A DNA stretch of 64,000 nucleotides from Megaleporinus macrocephalus (lineage: Eukaryota > Chordata > Actinopteri > Characiformes > Anostomidae), in the NCBI GenBank assembly GCA_021613375.1, contig CM038706.1:21890866-21954865 (forward strand). The letters run 5' to 3'. Below, piece after piece: positions 1 to 11,197 of the stretch. Within the stretch, counting starts at the first letter, position 1; each line of letters opens with the position of its first letter. The translations under genes were made by a program, and so were the position numbers. The notes beneath the pieces were generated by a model. That model was not told the DNA's origin. It saw only the letters and a list, made by a program, of their open reading frames with translations, and searched no databases.

Positions 1-343
1 CACAATTGATTACGGCACCACACATCAACAATCTGATTGGACTTCACTCAAATCATTTACAAAAAGTTCATAAAGACGGAGAGAGAGCAGAGAAATCAGG
101 ATGTGCGTTAGCGGTTATGTTGAGTCAGTTATGTTGGTATACTGTAATTTCTCAGCACATCATAGCACATCATGACACACTCGGTCTGATTCCAATTATC
201 CAAAAATTAAAAATAAAACAATAATAATTTGCATGACATCAACATTTACAAAATATATACAAAATTTAGGCATCACCACCTTAAAACACCTTCACTTGTC
301 TCTGATGTCTCAAAATTAAACACATGGGTTGTGCTTAGTAACT
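1..343. other. AT-rich unique sequence, nothing recognised
   Basis: The short open frames here have no recognisable protein features. I see no repeat, RNA or regulatory structure that I can support. Confidence 0.5.
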
Positions 344-450
344 TGTCAAATGATTTTATATAGATTTTTTTTTATTATGTGTCAAAAGCATTTTAAGCTC
401 ACTGGTTCTCGTGCTGTAATTGTCGGTGCTGTGATGTAGTTCTCACTACC
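344..450 (+). repeat. Direct repeat, copy 1 (107 bp)
   Basis: This segment starts gtcaaatgattttata and ends gtagttctcactacc. It recurs at 1784-1889 in the same orientation with only a few differences, including one in a T-run and aattgtcgg versus aatcgtcgg. The copies lie 1,440 bp apart. No inverted termini are visible, so it may be a fragment of a dispersed element or a local duplication. Confidence 0.85.
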
Positions 451-1783
451 AATTTTTAATGTAACAAAGCCCAACAAGTTACAAATTGTATTGGGAATCC
501 CATAGAGGAGTTAACAGACTTTTATTTTTTCATCTTTTTAAACTATTTGCACTATACAGAATTGAAGTTTTAACTGGTACAGTCCTTGTTACTGCTATAG
601 TATTGTAGACACTAACCAGATTAAAACATGATTTTAAAAAATAAACTTTCTATGCATTTCTTGTTCTCTTGCACTCAGTAAACGACATTGTTATCTATCA
701 ATACCATTAAAGCTACTAATCTTGTTGTGCAGCGCCAATCCCAGCATACCCATATAGATGATACATAACCCAGGACTAAACTCTGCAGGAGTTTTCTCAC
801 AGAGCTGTGTGTGTGTGTTTTCTGCTGCAACAGGAGATTCATCAAGACATCCAGCAGGGCATTCAGACAGAAGGAGACAGAGTTTAACGGGAGCGGCAGA
901 AAAGGAATGGTTTTGGCCTGAACTGAAGATGGTACCTTGCTGGAGGAGAGGAGAAAAGAGCAGACCAGAGGAAAGGAGGTATAGAAAGTACTTTCTGTGG
1001 CCTTTTATTAGAAAGGGCCGAGGTTTTGGTGGTGGTGGTGTTTACAAACTTGTTTATTTTCATGTCCCTCTGTGTGTGTGCGCGTGTATGGAAGCCCGCT
1101 GTGAGATAGATTGCTTCTAAATGGTGTTTCTACGCTTTTCCATTTTGGGTGTGTGACGGTCTTCTGCCTGAGAGACAGTATATGGCCCAACCTTGTGTGA
1201 GTATGTGTTTGTCCTATTCTGATACAGAGTACAGTGCAGCAGGAAGAGATCACTCCACATTTTAAAATTTCCATTAAATACAAAGTTATTCTTTTATCAT
1301 GATGTATTTCTGATTAGAATTAATATGAGATAATCCACTTACATGAAAAAGGAGTTTCCAAAATGATGAAAATCAGATATGGACCATGACGAAGTACACT
1401 TACTTAAATACTGTACTGAATGCCTTTCTTTGAAGGTTCCTGTTACTCATTACTTAGCTTTGATATTGGCGGACAAATGTTATTTTCTGAAATGTGATAA
1501 GTCATATTGTGTTTATCACAGGAGAAAAACCAATCACAGTAAATTCCTCCTTCACTGTTAGTCAAGTTCAAAGTGCTGCTGTTTTTTTTTTAACTGTGGA
1601 TCTTACCAGTTGTAATGGTGGCTACTACTACAGCAGCTGAAGGATTTTTTATCAAAGCCTTCAAAAATTAACTTTGTAACCTAAGAAACTGTGTTGAGGT
1701 ATGTAAGATTTGTTTAACTGAAGTAACTTGTTTAAATGAAATTGTCTGTGCTTGTAATACTTATCATTTTTAATGCTATGGAT
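451..1783. other. Unique sequence between the two direct repeats
   Basis: A 120-codon frame at 758-1120 has low-complexity, non-family-like sequence and no splice context, so I do not call it a gene. Short (GGT)n and (GT)n stretches lie near 1028-1042 and 1070-1088. Confidence 0.5.
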
Positions 1784-1889
1784 AGTCAAATGATTTTATA
1801 TATTTTTTTTTTATTATGTGTCAACAGCATTTAAAGCTCACTGGTTCTCGTGCTGTAATCGTCGGTGCTGTGATGTAGTTCTCACTACC
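1784..1889 (+). repeat. Direct repeat, copy 2 (106 bp)
   Basis: This is the second copy of the segment at 344-450, matching almost end to end. Sequence on either side does not match, so the duplicated unit is this ~107 bp block. Confidence 0.85.
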
Positions 1890-2284
1890 CATTAACACTG
1901 TCATGTTTGGTGCTAGTAGATATGAGATGCAACTTGTAAATCACCAGGAATGTAGTTGTAAATGTGTGACAAATCTGGTGACAGGAGCAGACCATGACTG
2001 CTGGTGTAAACACAGTGCATGAACGTGTAGGGGAACCAATTAGCTTGGAACATAATACTGGTTCCTGTGTGAATTCACTGTTGATGCATACTTATAGTTC
2101 TTGTACTTTTGAATACATAAGTATTTTTGAAAGTTAAGTATTTCAGCTAACTCAAATAATTTTTTTGACTTATATATTAAAGTAATATTTGCCCAGGAGT
2201 AGCTATACTTTTACTCCAGCAATGAAGTTGTGCATTTTGCCACCTCTGATGAAAAGCTACAGACAATGGGACTGCTAACAACTG
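1890..2284. other. Unique sequence, nothing recognised
   Basis: AT-rich sequence leading into the Tc1 relic. Its last ~100 bp may still be Tc1-derived, but I cannot show it. Confidence 0.4.
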
Positions 2285-2765
2285 TTCAACATCTGATGGA
2301 CCACCAAAACTGTCAACATCAGATAACCAGAACTTAAAGCTTTCATCTTTGAGAGATCCACAGATGCTTCTGGCCATCCTTCCACTGTGACAAGACACTT
2401 CACTGCTACGAGTGTGAAAGGATGTGTACTTAACCTAGTCCTCAACATCACTGACTGTTACTGGCTGTTATTTGGATAATTAGAAGCAGAACAGGCAACC
2501 TGAGCTTTTGATGTGGTAAAACATGTTTTAGATATATTTGAAAAACTGAAAACAAGTGTTCTGAAACAATATAAGCTGTATATTTATATAATACAATATT
2601 ATATTTTGTTTTTCATGCATCCATGTGATTTTTTTTATAAAATATATGTTTTTGTTTTTTTCCTGATGCTGAGAAATAAAAAATACTTAATTAAAATGTA
2701 ATTAAAATCTTCACTGAAATTAATGTAAACGAAAGGGGCGATCTCTGACTTTTTCAGCGTATGTG
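2285..2765 (+). mobile_element. Decayed Tc1-like DNA transposon, 3' part (copy A)
   Basis: The stretch around 2330-2360 reads as a Tc1 transposase pattern ending in SSLRD (aagctttcatctttgagaga). It continues through a remnant of the TVRRQL...GLKGC block (ccttccactgtgacaagac and gtgtgaaaggatgtgtac). It ends near 2720-2765 with gaaattaatg...ctctgactttt, the 3' end also seen at about 22960-23010. The DDE catalytic core is missing and stops break every frame, so it is non-functional. Family assignment rests on shared blocks with the copies at 20.6 and 22.4 kb and on remembered fish Tc1 consensus. The 5' boundary is uncertain. Confidence 0.6.
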
Positions 2766-4781
2766 GTTGGCTTTGTTTTATGGTATATCAGAATAAAGGA
2801 AAGTACATAGATAGGAGGAGCTTTAGTCTTAGGTACACAAACAGATACACACACAGATGCATCAGTGTTTATCTCAGTGCTATGAGCTGCTCTCCAGTGC
2901 AGCTTTGGTGTCCTTGTCCCCTCAGTGTAACCTCATATCTGTGAAGTGCTCATATTCCTCAGAGAGCAGATGATTATCACAGTCAGGACTGTGAATGATA
3001 TACAGTATCTCTGAGCGGCTGAGCATCTGTGTGTGTGTGTGTGTGTTGGGGGAATTTTCTGAGACGTACACTTTACCTTTTAAACCAGCCTCCATTCGGT
3101 GCAAGCTTTTTGTTTATGTTTATGTGTGTATAGTTCAGTAAAAGCTGTTTTTCAAATCTGGATACTTAAGGAATAGTTCAACAAAAACAATCATATGTAC
3201 ATGATTGTCCACTAACCACAAATGCTGTCAATCAGCTGACACAGGATATATAGTGCATTAGTCAAAAGCTCCTACTGAGCATGCTGAACATGGAGGCAGT
3301 GGATAACCATGCACCTCTAACTGGTGGTAGGCACCCAGTGCGCCAGATAGCTCCTCAACCCAGTATGAAAAGGCCCATATATATGACAATATATAACAAA
3401 AAATTACAAAATTTAGAAGACTTTAAGCCTCTCTTACTGTGAGTCCAGCGCTTCCAATGAGACATGTTCATGCTAACAGTAGCAGGACAGGAGTGCTATA
3501 TGGAAGTAAATAAGACATTGACTTGACTGACTCCATATAAGCTAGACACCGCTGTGCTTCATGTAGTTATTAATTTAAACAGTAGGGCACTTTGCTTTGA
3601 GAAAACTGTAATATTTAGAGCAATCATTATGAATGAATTACAGATCTGAAATGAATTTGTTTGGATTTTTATTTTTTCATTTTCTTTTATTTTATTGAGC
3701 AGTGTTTAAGTAATTTAAATGGACCCCCTGGTGCAGACAGATGTGTCATGAAAGTATGTATTTATAAACACTACATTGTCATAGCCTAAAAGGAATATTT
3801 TTTTTAATACAACAAGATTTTATTCCTCTTACATAGTACTATTTGTTTTGATCCATTTTATATGTTCTCATAATGTTAAGGACAGCTGGAGTTATCAGTT
3901 GGGGTGAAATATACTGGATAAATTGAGTTAGTTATGGTTCAGGGGTTTAGATATGACAGTGATGTTATGACTTTTGTACTATTGTTTGATGATTTGCAGT
4001 TCAAGACACAATGTGTGTGGCTCTACATCATTACAACAGGCTACTGGCCCCGAACTCGAAACACACAAGCCTTGTTGCCCCTGGAAAGGACTCTGAAACA
4101 GTGGTTGAACTGCGAATTTCCAAAAATTTGAAAATACAACATATGATGCAATTCCCTGCACATTTAAACATTTCAGGAAAACTCAAGGGTGCAATTCCCT
4201 TGTAGCAGTAAATCAAGTGTGTACTGGAGAGTATTACAACAGAATGTGATTAGCATTTCATACATTTGTAATGAAATACTGAGCACTCGCTCGCTGCCAT
4301 GAAAAGTGTTTGATGCATGTTGCCATCACTTCAAACCAGCACTACAATTTGCTCAGTCATTTTGCTGCTGGAGTGCCTCAACTTACACTTAATCATAGCG
4401 TTGAACTCGAGTGACAATTCGCTGTTCTGGAGTCACAGAATGTAAATTTAAAACAGTAGTACAGAAAACTTCATATACATTCAGATTTGACGAAATGTCA
4501 TCAATACTATGACAAATTCCATTACGATATCATATACATGAGAATTGGCAGCATGTCTAGATCACTCAACAATCACATCTGTCATAAAATAGACTGTAAA
4601 TAACAAGTGGTGTTTAATAATAAACTGTTTTGATGCCAGCCTGTTATGTCACTACATTATATTATCAAGAAATTATCATAAACTTTTTTTTGTGTAGCAT
4701 AAATGTTTTGTTGCTTCATTTTGTTTATCTTTTAGCTCATTTGCAAAACTCAAAAACTGCCCATATTGCCCACATCTAAAT
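2766..4781. other. Unique AT-rich sequence with one microsatellite
   Basis: A (TG)n run of about nine units lies at 3028-3046. Overlapping short frames at 3934-4216 on both strands show no family features. No transposon was recognised. Confidence 0.45.
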
Positions 4782-4814
4782 GCACATAACGTTTAAGCTA
4801 TTTTGGTATAAATG

Positions 4815-5118
4815 GTTGACAGGTGTACTGCCTCAGGCCCCTCTCTTACAGTCTCCCCCAGTGAGGGAGTTTGACCCTAGGAGGTTAAAGGTCAAATCCA
4901 TCTACAAAAGCTCTGACAGTAGATCTAATACAGCAGACACTCAGCTGACGTTTCCCAGGCTCCGTCAGTGCTCTCCGGGCAGCAGAGTGCTATTTGTTTG
5001 CTGGAGCATAAAGTTTCTAAAAACACACACCCACATGCAGAGTGTGGCCCATGCTAGAGCACTGTGTGATTATTCACATATTGTTCAAGACTATTCTGTT
5101 GTTTGTGTTGTTGGCTGA
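4815..5118 (+). other. GC-richer block with open frame and acceptor-like site (weak exon or regulatory candidate)
   Basis: A polypyrimidine stretch ending cttacag at about 4850 precedes a frame that stays open to 5116, including a basic segment (VREFDPRRLKVKSIYK). GC content is higher than in the flanks. I see no clear donor within the open part and recognise no protein family, so this may be a conserved noncoding block or chance. It also carries a nuclear-receptor-like motif, listed separately. Confidence 0.15.
4882..4894 (+). promoter_or_regulatory. DR1-like nuclear receptor half-site pair
   Basis: The 13 bases aggttaaaggtca form two AGGTCA-type half-sites in direct repeat with one-base spacing, with one mismatch in the first half. 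DR1 sites are bound by HNF4, RXR and COUP-TF type receptors. Such a match can occur by chance in 64 kb. Its only support is the GC-richer block around it. Confidence 0.25.
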
Positions 5119-5275
5119 AGAACAGCAATCAGACTGAGCAGGCATTGGAGACACAGACCCTGGTAGTGTATACTTTTATCTTAGCAATAAGTGTGTTTTC
5201 ACCAGTAAGAACATGTAAACAAGCCTCAAATACAAAGTAGCATGAATGTCTCATTTTGAAAAAGGTAGATAATAT

Positions 5276-5376
5276 AACATTACATGTATAACATTATTTT
5301 ATTCTGTTTTTTGTCATTTGTAATTTATTACAAAGATAAAGATAAAGAAAAAATTAAACAAGATATATATAGAAAG
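5276..5376 (+). repeat. Duplicated segment A, copy 1
   Basis: This matches 6619-6709 over about 100 bp: acattacatgtat, ttctgttttttgtcatttg and ttacaaagataaag are shared in order. In the second copy, A runs straight into segment B (ggtacagcttctgataaag). Here A and B are separated by the L1 tail at 5377-6145. The first copy is therefore an interrupted A-B unit. Confidence 0.8.
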
Positions 5377-6145
5377 TTGTCTTAAAGCACAAAAACAAAC
5401 AATAAACATAAGGTTCTGTTTACTTCAATACAAGTGGCTAATGAGGATGTATATAATTCCTGTTAAACTGCACCATATGTCTGCTAATATTCCAGATATC
5501 TTTACCAAGATATTTACCAGATATCTTTTTCACTGCCTATGGGAATGTACAAAAATTTTTGGAGAGATGTAATAAAGTGCTTGTCAGAGATGTTTAGTGC
5601 CAGAGTCCCCTTAAATGCCAAACTGTGTTTGCTTGGGATATATCTGAAGGACTTTTTACAAACACCGAAACAATATCCAGTACTGGACTTCGGACTTCTT
5701 CAGGCCAGGAGGGTCATTGCACTGTGCTGGAAGAGCATGGAAGGTCCTACATTGAAAATGTGGATAAGGGAACTCTCAAATTCAATTGGACTAGAGCGAC
5801 TAACATATATTGTTATGGGCAAACAAGGAGAATTTATTAATCTTTGGGAACCATACATGATTATAATGACGAATAAAACTACAAATTTCATTTAATAAGA
5901 ATCTGTGAACCATGGACATTGTGGAAGTGGTGTTTTGTATGTATGTATCGTTGTATTCTATGTATTATTATTATTTTCTATTATTATTATTATTATTAAC
6001 TTTTTTTATGTATTATTAGAATTCATTTTTAACTTAGTTGAATTATGTGATGCGGAATTGAAGGGGGTGATGTAGGTAGGTGTTTGTCTGTTTGAGAAAA
6101 AGAAAAATGACAATAAAAATATTTTTGAAAAAATATATATAAAAT
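5377..6145 (+). mobile_element. 5'-truncated L1-like LINE tail
   Basis: The coding part ends in the C-terminus of an L1-type ORF2. HCLWECTKI (from about 5531) is followed in another frame by FWRDVIKCLSEMF. Later come VPLNAKLCLLGIYLKD, LLQARRVIALCWKSMEGPT and LERLTYIVMGKQGEF, ending at a stop near 5893. The change of frame near 5555 is a frameshift. A noncoding tail follows with (ATT)n at about 5965-5998 and gacaataaaaatatttttg before an A-rich end. Comparison with the uninterrupted A'-B' site at 6709/6710 places the insertion between 'atatatatagaaa' and 'atatatataaaa', a likely target-site duplication of about 12 bp. This is a dead, severely 5'-truncated insertion typical of target-primed reverse transcription. 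Confidence 0.8.
5465..5895 (+). pseudogene. L1-like ORF2 C-terminal fragment, frameshifted
   Basis: About 140 codons of the region downstream of the reverse transcriptase in L1-type ORF2 proteins remain. The intact 118-codon frame begins at an internal ATG (5539) that is not a natural start. The preceding HCLWEC (zinc-knuckle-like) block lies in a different frame. No RT or endonuclease domain is present, so no enzymatic function is expected. Confidence 0.75.
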
Positions 6146-6242
6146 GGGGTACAGCTTCTGATAAAGCTGATGAAAACCAGCGTATCTAATAGCCTTTTTC
6201 TGTGTTTTTCTCCCCCCTTAAAAATGCATTATAAATAAACAA
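6146..6242 (+). repeat. Duplicated segment B, copy 1
   Basis: This matches 6710-6823, beginning ggtacagcttctgataaagctga and ending aaatgcattataaataaacaa. With segment A it forms a tandem A-B...A'-B' arrangement with the dispersed element C between. Confidence 0.8.
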
Positions 6243-6247
6243 TTGAG

Positions 6248-6614
6248 CTGATAAAATGTTTGAAACAGTAAGTTACTACACAACACTAATAATATACATA
6301 TACCCAGCAGCATTGCTCCATAAGTGGAACAAATTATAATAACCTCAGCAAAGTTATAAACAGTGCAACAGCGACAGGAAATATCACATTCTTAATAACA
6401 TCAGAACAGTCATAAACAGTGTAAAAGCAAAACTAAACACTACATTACAACAGATGGTTCTATATTGAACCAAAACCATTCATAGCCCTTTGACCACAAT
6501 CACCCTAATAACATGCTTGCAAGGGTATCACCACTGCTGCCTTCTCTTTTCTCCACAACTGAGGATTCATGCTAAATAAAAGAACCTACTGAATCTATTT
6601 TTGGTGGACATGCG
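6248..6614 (+). repeat. Dispersed element C, short copy (367 bp)
   Basis: It begins ctgataaaatgtttgaaacag and ends tctatttttggtggacatgcg. It is about 85-90% similar by eye to 9139-9570. No transposase or obvious long terminal inverted repeat is visible. The two copies end at matching positions, suggesting a discrete non-autonomous element. The short copy lacks two segments of about 27 and 38 bp found in the long copy. Confidence 0.8.
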
Positions 6615-6618
6615 TATG

Positions 6619-6823
6619 AACATTACATGTATTACATTCTTCTATTCTGTTTTTTGTCATTTGTGATTTATTACAAAGATAAAGAAATAATGAAACAAGA
6701 TATAGAAAGCGGTACAGCTTCTGATAAAGCTGATAAAATCCACCAGATTTAATAACTATATTTATTTTTCAAGTCATACTGTTGTTTTTCTTCCCCTCTT
6801 AGAAATGCATTATAAATAAACAA
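6619..6823 (+). repeat. Duplicated segments A' and B' (uninterrupted)
   Basis: A' (6619-6709) and B' (6710-6823) lie directly adjacent. This gives the empty-site structure that shows the L1 tail at 5377-6145 to be an insertion. Divergence from copy 1 is modest, with a ~15-bp expansion in B'. Confidence 0.8.
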
Positions 6824-8106
6824 GTGGTTTGTATGTTGGTGCAAGGTTTATATTATTTCAATCAACACTGCCCAAGTTATTACTAAATAATAATTAATTA
6901 AACATACAGTGAATATTTGTTAATGTAACAAGAGTTTAGGAACTTTAGATAATTTCTGTTAGTCCATCTGTCAGGAACTGCTTATACAATGTAAAGTACA
7001 GCTGGCGTTCTCAAATTGTATTTTAAAAAGACAATTTTTTTAGAAGAATCATTGAGAATGAAGGGGAAAGGCAAAGGAAAGACCACTAAAACTGAATAGA
7101 TACACGTTTGCTTCAGATATGAAAATGTGTTTTTTTTTTCGTTTTTTACTGCGAAAAGACAATTTAACACTTTTGGTTTTAAAAACTAAAATTTTAATGG
7201 CAGCTTTAAATGAATATTACATAAATGAAAGGGTGGTTTCTGACTTTGTCATGGTGCTGTAGCCGGTTTTGTACAAAGTCAATCAGTCTCTGAAAAAGCG
7301 TTGAGGAAAATGGTCAGCTATCATCAAAAGAAAAGCAATGCTTACATAAAAGGACACTCCACAGCAGTCATACCTCTCTAATGATTCCTCTGGCTGATCT
7401 CATCTGATCTGTTTTTGTCTGGTGATAAATGGTTTACTTTTACTATGTGAGGCGCCATGAAAGCACACTGAAATATCACACTTCAGACATAAACACTTAA
7501 GCAAAGTTCATGAAAATAAAGCCTGTCACCAAGGAATAATTTAGCCCCAGTTGTACTTGCTCTGTCTGAACCACTATGTCTGTGTGTACATTAGCAGGAA
7601 AGCACGACATGAGAGGTACTAGGAAATTGATGTCTGTTGTGTCTGGTTAATAGAGTATGTTTTATGAATGAACTGTGATTAACTCCTCGCCTTTGTAAAG
7701 GAACCCGGAGAGCGATAGCCCCAATCGGCCTATCTAAGCTTCCACCACCTGATCTTCTTATTCGTAAAGGCCCCCACCTTCTGAGGGCCACCCATATCAA
7801 CTGAATGCTGAATTCAAATATCACTGTGGACCCAAAGACAGCTGGGTTCATCCAATAAGAAGCACCTGGGTAGATGTGACAGCAACAGGTGTCCGAGCTC
7901 TGCCAAATGTCAGCCACTCAATATTGGCTGGAGCAGCATAAGGCGTGGACTAGATTTGATGAAGGACTTCTGCAGCACAGCAAAATCTTCAAATCTCTTC
8001 TGCTCATATTCTGTTCTAATTAAACAAAGACAAACTACAGAAGCTTATTACTGCATTATTGCCCGAGAGACATGGTGGACAATTAACATCAAAAAGATTT
8101 TAAAGG
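6824..8106. other. Unique AT-rich sequence, possible Tc1 3' remnant at 7081-7255
   Basis: The end of this remnant (aatgaaagggtggtttctgactttg, about 7225-7250) resembles the 3' tail of the Tc1 family seen at 2.7 and 23.0 kb, but little else survives. A 108-codon minus-strand frame at 7591-7917 has no family features. Confidence in the Tc1 part alone is about 0.25. Confidence 0.35.
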
Positions 8107-8109
8107 AGT

Positions 8110-8148
8110 TTGCAATGCCTCTGTGGTAATTGCAATGCCTCTGTGGTC
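8110..8148 (+). repeat. 20-bp tandem duplication
   Basis: ttgcaatgcctctgtggt occurs twice in tandem, starting at 8110 and 8130. It is a recent small slippage or duplication event. Confidence 0.9.
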
Positions 8149-8450
8149 AAAGTAACTTTGCTTTGAAGGTTCAAAGTCGGCTTATGGAGATACAGTGCCT
8201 TTAAACAGGACTAAGTGAGTGCAACATAAGGAACAGGATATGATTCAATTTTATGATCTTGCGTGCAAACACAATGAAAAAGTACAGCTGCAGACAGGAC
8301 ATGGCACCAGCACTGCAGAAGGCTTGCTCTGGACTGTGGCGCCTACAGGCCATAACATAACTAACTCCATTTCAATTTCAAAAGAAAACATGCTGGTGCT
8401 GGTTCTGCTGAAAATGGAGAGAGCAGGTTAATTTGCTTGTAATTGGCTTG

Positions 8451-8659
8451 GTGTGTGTGAGTGAGAGTGAGATATATAGATAGTAAGAGACAGACAGACA
8501 GACATTGAGAGAGAGACACACACACAGACAGAGAGAGAGAGAGGAGAGAGAGAGAGATTCTTACTTAACAGAATTAGATCTGGGGACCAAGCTGCTTTTC
8601 ATTAACTATAATTAAGCCATGTGCCCACAGACACACTAATTCCTTCCCTCTCTTTTCCT

Positions 8660-8694
<35 letters not shown>

Positions 8695-8940
8695 ATTCTC
8701 TCTCTTTGCCTCATTGACACACACATACACAGTATTGTGAGAGTGAATCCTCTGAAGAAGAGGTTACATGTTTAATGCATGACCCACTACAAGAAACTTG
8801 CCCCAAGCATTCTTGGCATCCCTGCCCATGATACACACTCATAAACACACACACACACAGAGCAACAGGTCAATCCCCAAATCACTCCCCAGGACACACT
8901 GCCGCCCACCCACACCCACTTCTAAAACACATACACTTCA
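8451..8940 (+). repeat. Compound microsatellite cluster
   Basis: Three neighbouring low-complexity stretches occur here. A mixed GA/CA/ACAG tract spans about 8451-8560, a (CT)n tract spans 8641-8707, and CA-rich sequence runs at about 8825-8940. No coding potential beyond composition was seen. Confidence 0.9.
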
Positions 8941-9138
8941 CTAGCATTAAAACACATGACTGTCATTTAAAAATCCTCAGTGTAAGGAATACAGCAGCAT
9001 GTTAATGTTTGTGCTTGTGGGTGCATGCAGTGGTGGGTTAAGGTGATCTGGGGTCTTTAGGTTATAATAATTTACCTTATCGGGCGGCGGTGAATAGCAA
9101 TATTAGGCTGTGTCTGCAGTAAATTAACATTAAAAAAA

Positions 9139-9570
9139 CTGATAAAATGTTTGAAACAGTAAGTTACTACACTACACTAATAATATACATATACCCAGCA
9201 GTATTGCTCCATAAGTGGAACAAATTCTAATAACCTCAGCAATGTTATAAACAGTGCAACAGCGACATGAAATACCACATTCTTAAGAGCATCAGCACAG
9301 TTATGAACAGTGTAAAAGTGAAACTAAACACTACACTATGACAGATGGTTCTTCAAGGATTCTTCAGTAAAGACAATGGTATTGAACTAAAACCATTCAT
9401 TGCCCTTTGGCCACAATAGCCCTGGTTACATGCTTGCAAGGTTATCACCACTGCTGCCTTCTCTTTCCTCCACAACTGAGGATTCATGCTAAATAAAAGA
9501 ACCTACTGTTCTTAGGTTCCATCTGAGAACAAACTTTTGGGCATCTGAATCTATTTTTGATGGACATGCG
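9139..9570 (+). repeat. Dispersed element C, long copy (432 bp)
   Basis: This is the second copy of the element at 6248-6614, with the same start and end motifs. It contains two extra segments, near 9352-9380 and 9509-9546. These carry short complementary pieces such as aggttccatctgagaac. Flanking sequence differs from copy 1, so this is dispersal rather than a block duplication. Confidence 0.8.
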
Positions 9571-9721
9571 CCAAACAGTTCCAGACTGCAGAATCCATTC
9601 CATGTTGGATTTGCATGCTTAAATGGTTCTCTGCACGGTTGGTCCTTCTGCAGATTGATGAAGAATGTGTTCTATATGGTTCTAAACCTGCTTGTGAAGT
9701 CTGATGTAAAAGCCAGACTAA

Positions 9722-10800
9722 AAATACCCTAAACAAGATTGAATGACTACAAGCTAATTGCTCTGATGTCTGTGCTAATAAAGTCCTTTGAACAGCTTGT
9801 GTCCAACCGAAGAACATGACAAGACACCTGCTGGACCCCCTGCAGTTTGCCTACTGGGCAAACAGGTCTGTGGATGATGCAGTCCATGTGGGACTGCACT
9901 ACATCCTTCAACTTCTTGACTGCCCTTAACATCCTGCTTGTGGACTTCAGCTTGACCTTCAACAACATCATCCCAGAATTCCTCTCCTCCAAACTCTCCC
10001 AGTACACTGTATCCCCCTCCATCTGTCAATAGATCACCAGCTTTCTGACAGCAAGAAAACAGCAGGTGTGTCACTCGTGCTATACGGACATTCAACACTG
10101 GTGCTCCTCAAGGATGTGTACTCCCCTCACTGCTCTTCCCCCTTTTACACCAAAGACAGCATCCTTAGTATCCATCTGTTAAACTCCAGAAGTTTGCAGA
10201 CATCACTACTGTCATTGGACTCAGCCAAGACAGAGACGAGACTGCATATCAGAGGGAGGTTGGCTAGTGTTCTGGTGCAGTCAGAACAACTTCGAGCTAA
10301 ACACGCTCAAGACTGTGAAGATGACTGTGGACTTTCTGTGACTGTCCTCGACACTGCACCCTCTTACAATATCCAACACCCCTGTGCCATCTGTGAACAC
10401 CTTCCCGTTTCACCCGTCCTGTGGACCTTCATCCAGGTCTGGTTTGGAAGAGCCACAAAACAGGACAGGATCAAACTGCAACAAACAGTAAAGGCAGCTG
10501 AAAAAAATAATTGATGCTTCCTTGCCCACCCTCCAGGACCTGTACTCCTAAAGAACCAAGAAAACAGGCAGGAAAATCCTCCGGACATAGTCTTTTTCAA
10601 CTCCTCCCCTCGGGCAGGTACTACAGAACCCTGTACACTAAGACTACCAGACACAGGAGCAGTTTTTTCCTCATGCCAACAACCTCATGAATAACTGATC
10701 AGTAATGTCATCTGCTGGACCATAGCTTCTCCTGTTCACTCACATACCATATTATACTATACACCACAATTTCTTCCCCACACATGTAACATTAGCATTT
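9722..10800 (+). mobile_element. Decayed CR1/L2/Rex1-like LINE, RT to 3' end
   Basis: Degenerate reverse-transcriptase blocks appear in order across shifting frames. NDYK...LIALMSVLIKSFEQL comes first (about 9740-9800), then a motif A remnant LLVDFSLTFNNIIP (about 9940-9980) and a motif B remnant TGAPQGCVL (about 10098-10125). Motif C is FADI at 10193-10204 in place of FADD. The C-terminal VWFGRATKQD, LPTLQDLYS and LLPSGRYYRTL...RHRSSFF blocks run to about 10670. Multiple frameshifts and stops, and a missing stretch between motif C and VWFG, make it non-functional. The clade within CR1/L2/Rex1 is uncertain. Confidence 0.75.
10193..10219 (+). pseudogene. RT catalytic motif C, mutated
   Basis: Codons here read FADITTVIG. 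LINE reverse transcriptases carry F/YADD at this point, and the second catalytic aspartate is replaced by isoleucine. This alone would abolish polymerase activity. Confidence 0.7.
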
Positions 10801-10823
10801 TGCACTACCACACACACCCATTC

Positions 10824-11197
10824 ACACCGATCAGCCCTGACATTAAAACCACCTTTTTATAACTTAGAACTCCCTTTTATCAGCACCACTTACGTTTGTA
10901 GGTCAACAACTGCAGATTGTAGTCATACAGTGCATGCATTGTTTATTCCTTTTCAACCTGTTCTTCAATGGTCAAGTCCACTACAGGACCACCACAGAGC
11001 AGGTACTACTAGGAAGGTGGATCATTCTTAGCATTGTAGTGACACTGACGTGGTGGTGGTATGTGTGTGTATTGCTCCTTGCATGAGTGGATCAGAGGTT
11101 TTTAAACACTTCAGTGTCAGTGCTGGATTACGAGTAGTACACCAACCATTAACATTCAGCCAACAGTGTCTTGTGGGCAGAGTCCTGTGACCACTGG
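10824..11197 (+). mobile_element. Fold-back repeat family, copy 1 (truncated)
   Basis: It starts acaccgatcagccctgacat and continues through ttcttcaatggtcaag and ccactacaggaccaccacagagcagg. It then includes gtggatcattcttagcattg and the gtgacactgacgtggtggtggt block. The family resembles a palindromic non-autonomous DNA repeat I recall from otophysan fishes. Here only the left half and centre remain, and matching ends near 11197. It abuts the 3' end of the LINE. Related copies lie at 36.3, 52.2-53.8 and 57.1 kb. Confidence 0.7.

Noticed and set aside
758..1120. 120-codon plus-strand frame
   Set aside because: No recognisable family, includes (GGT)n and (GT)n sequence, no splice or promoter context.
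10068..10514. 148-codon frame as a possible gene
   Set aside because: It runs through the decayed LINE reverse transcriptase mostly out of the original frame. Only the VWFGRATKQD end is in the ancestral frame.
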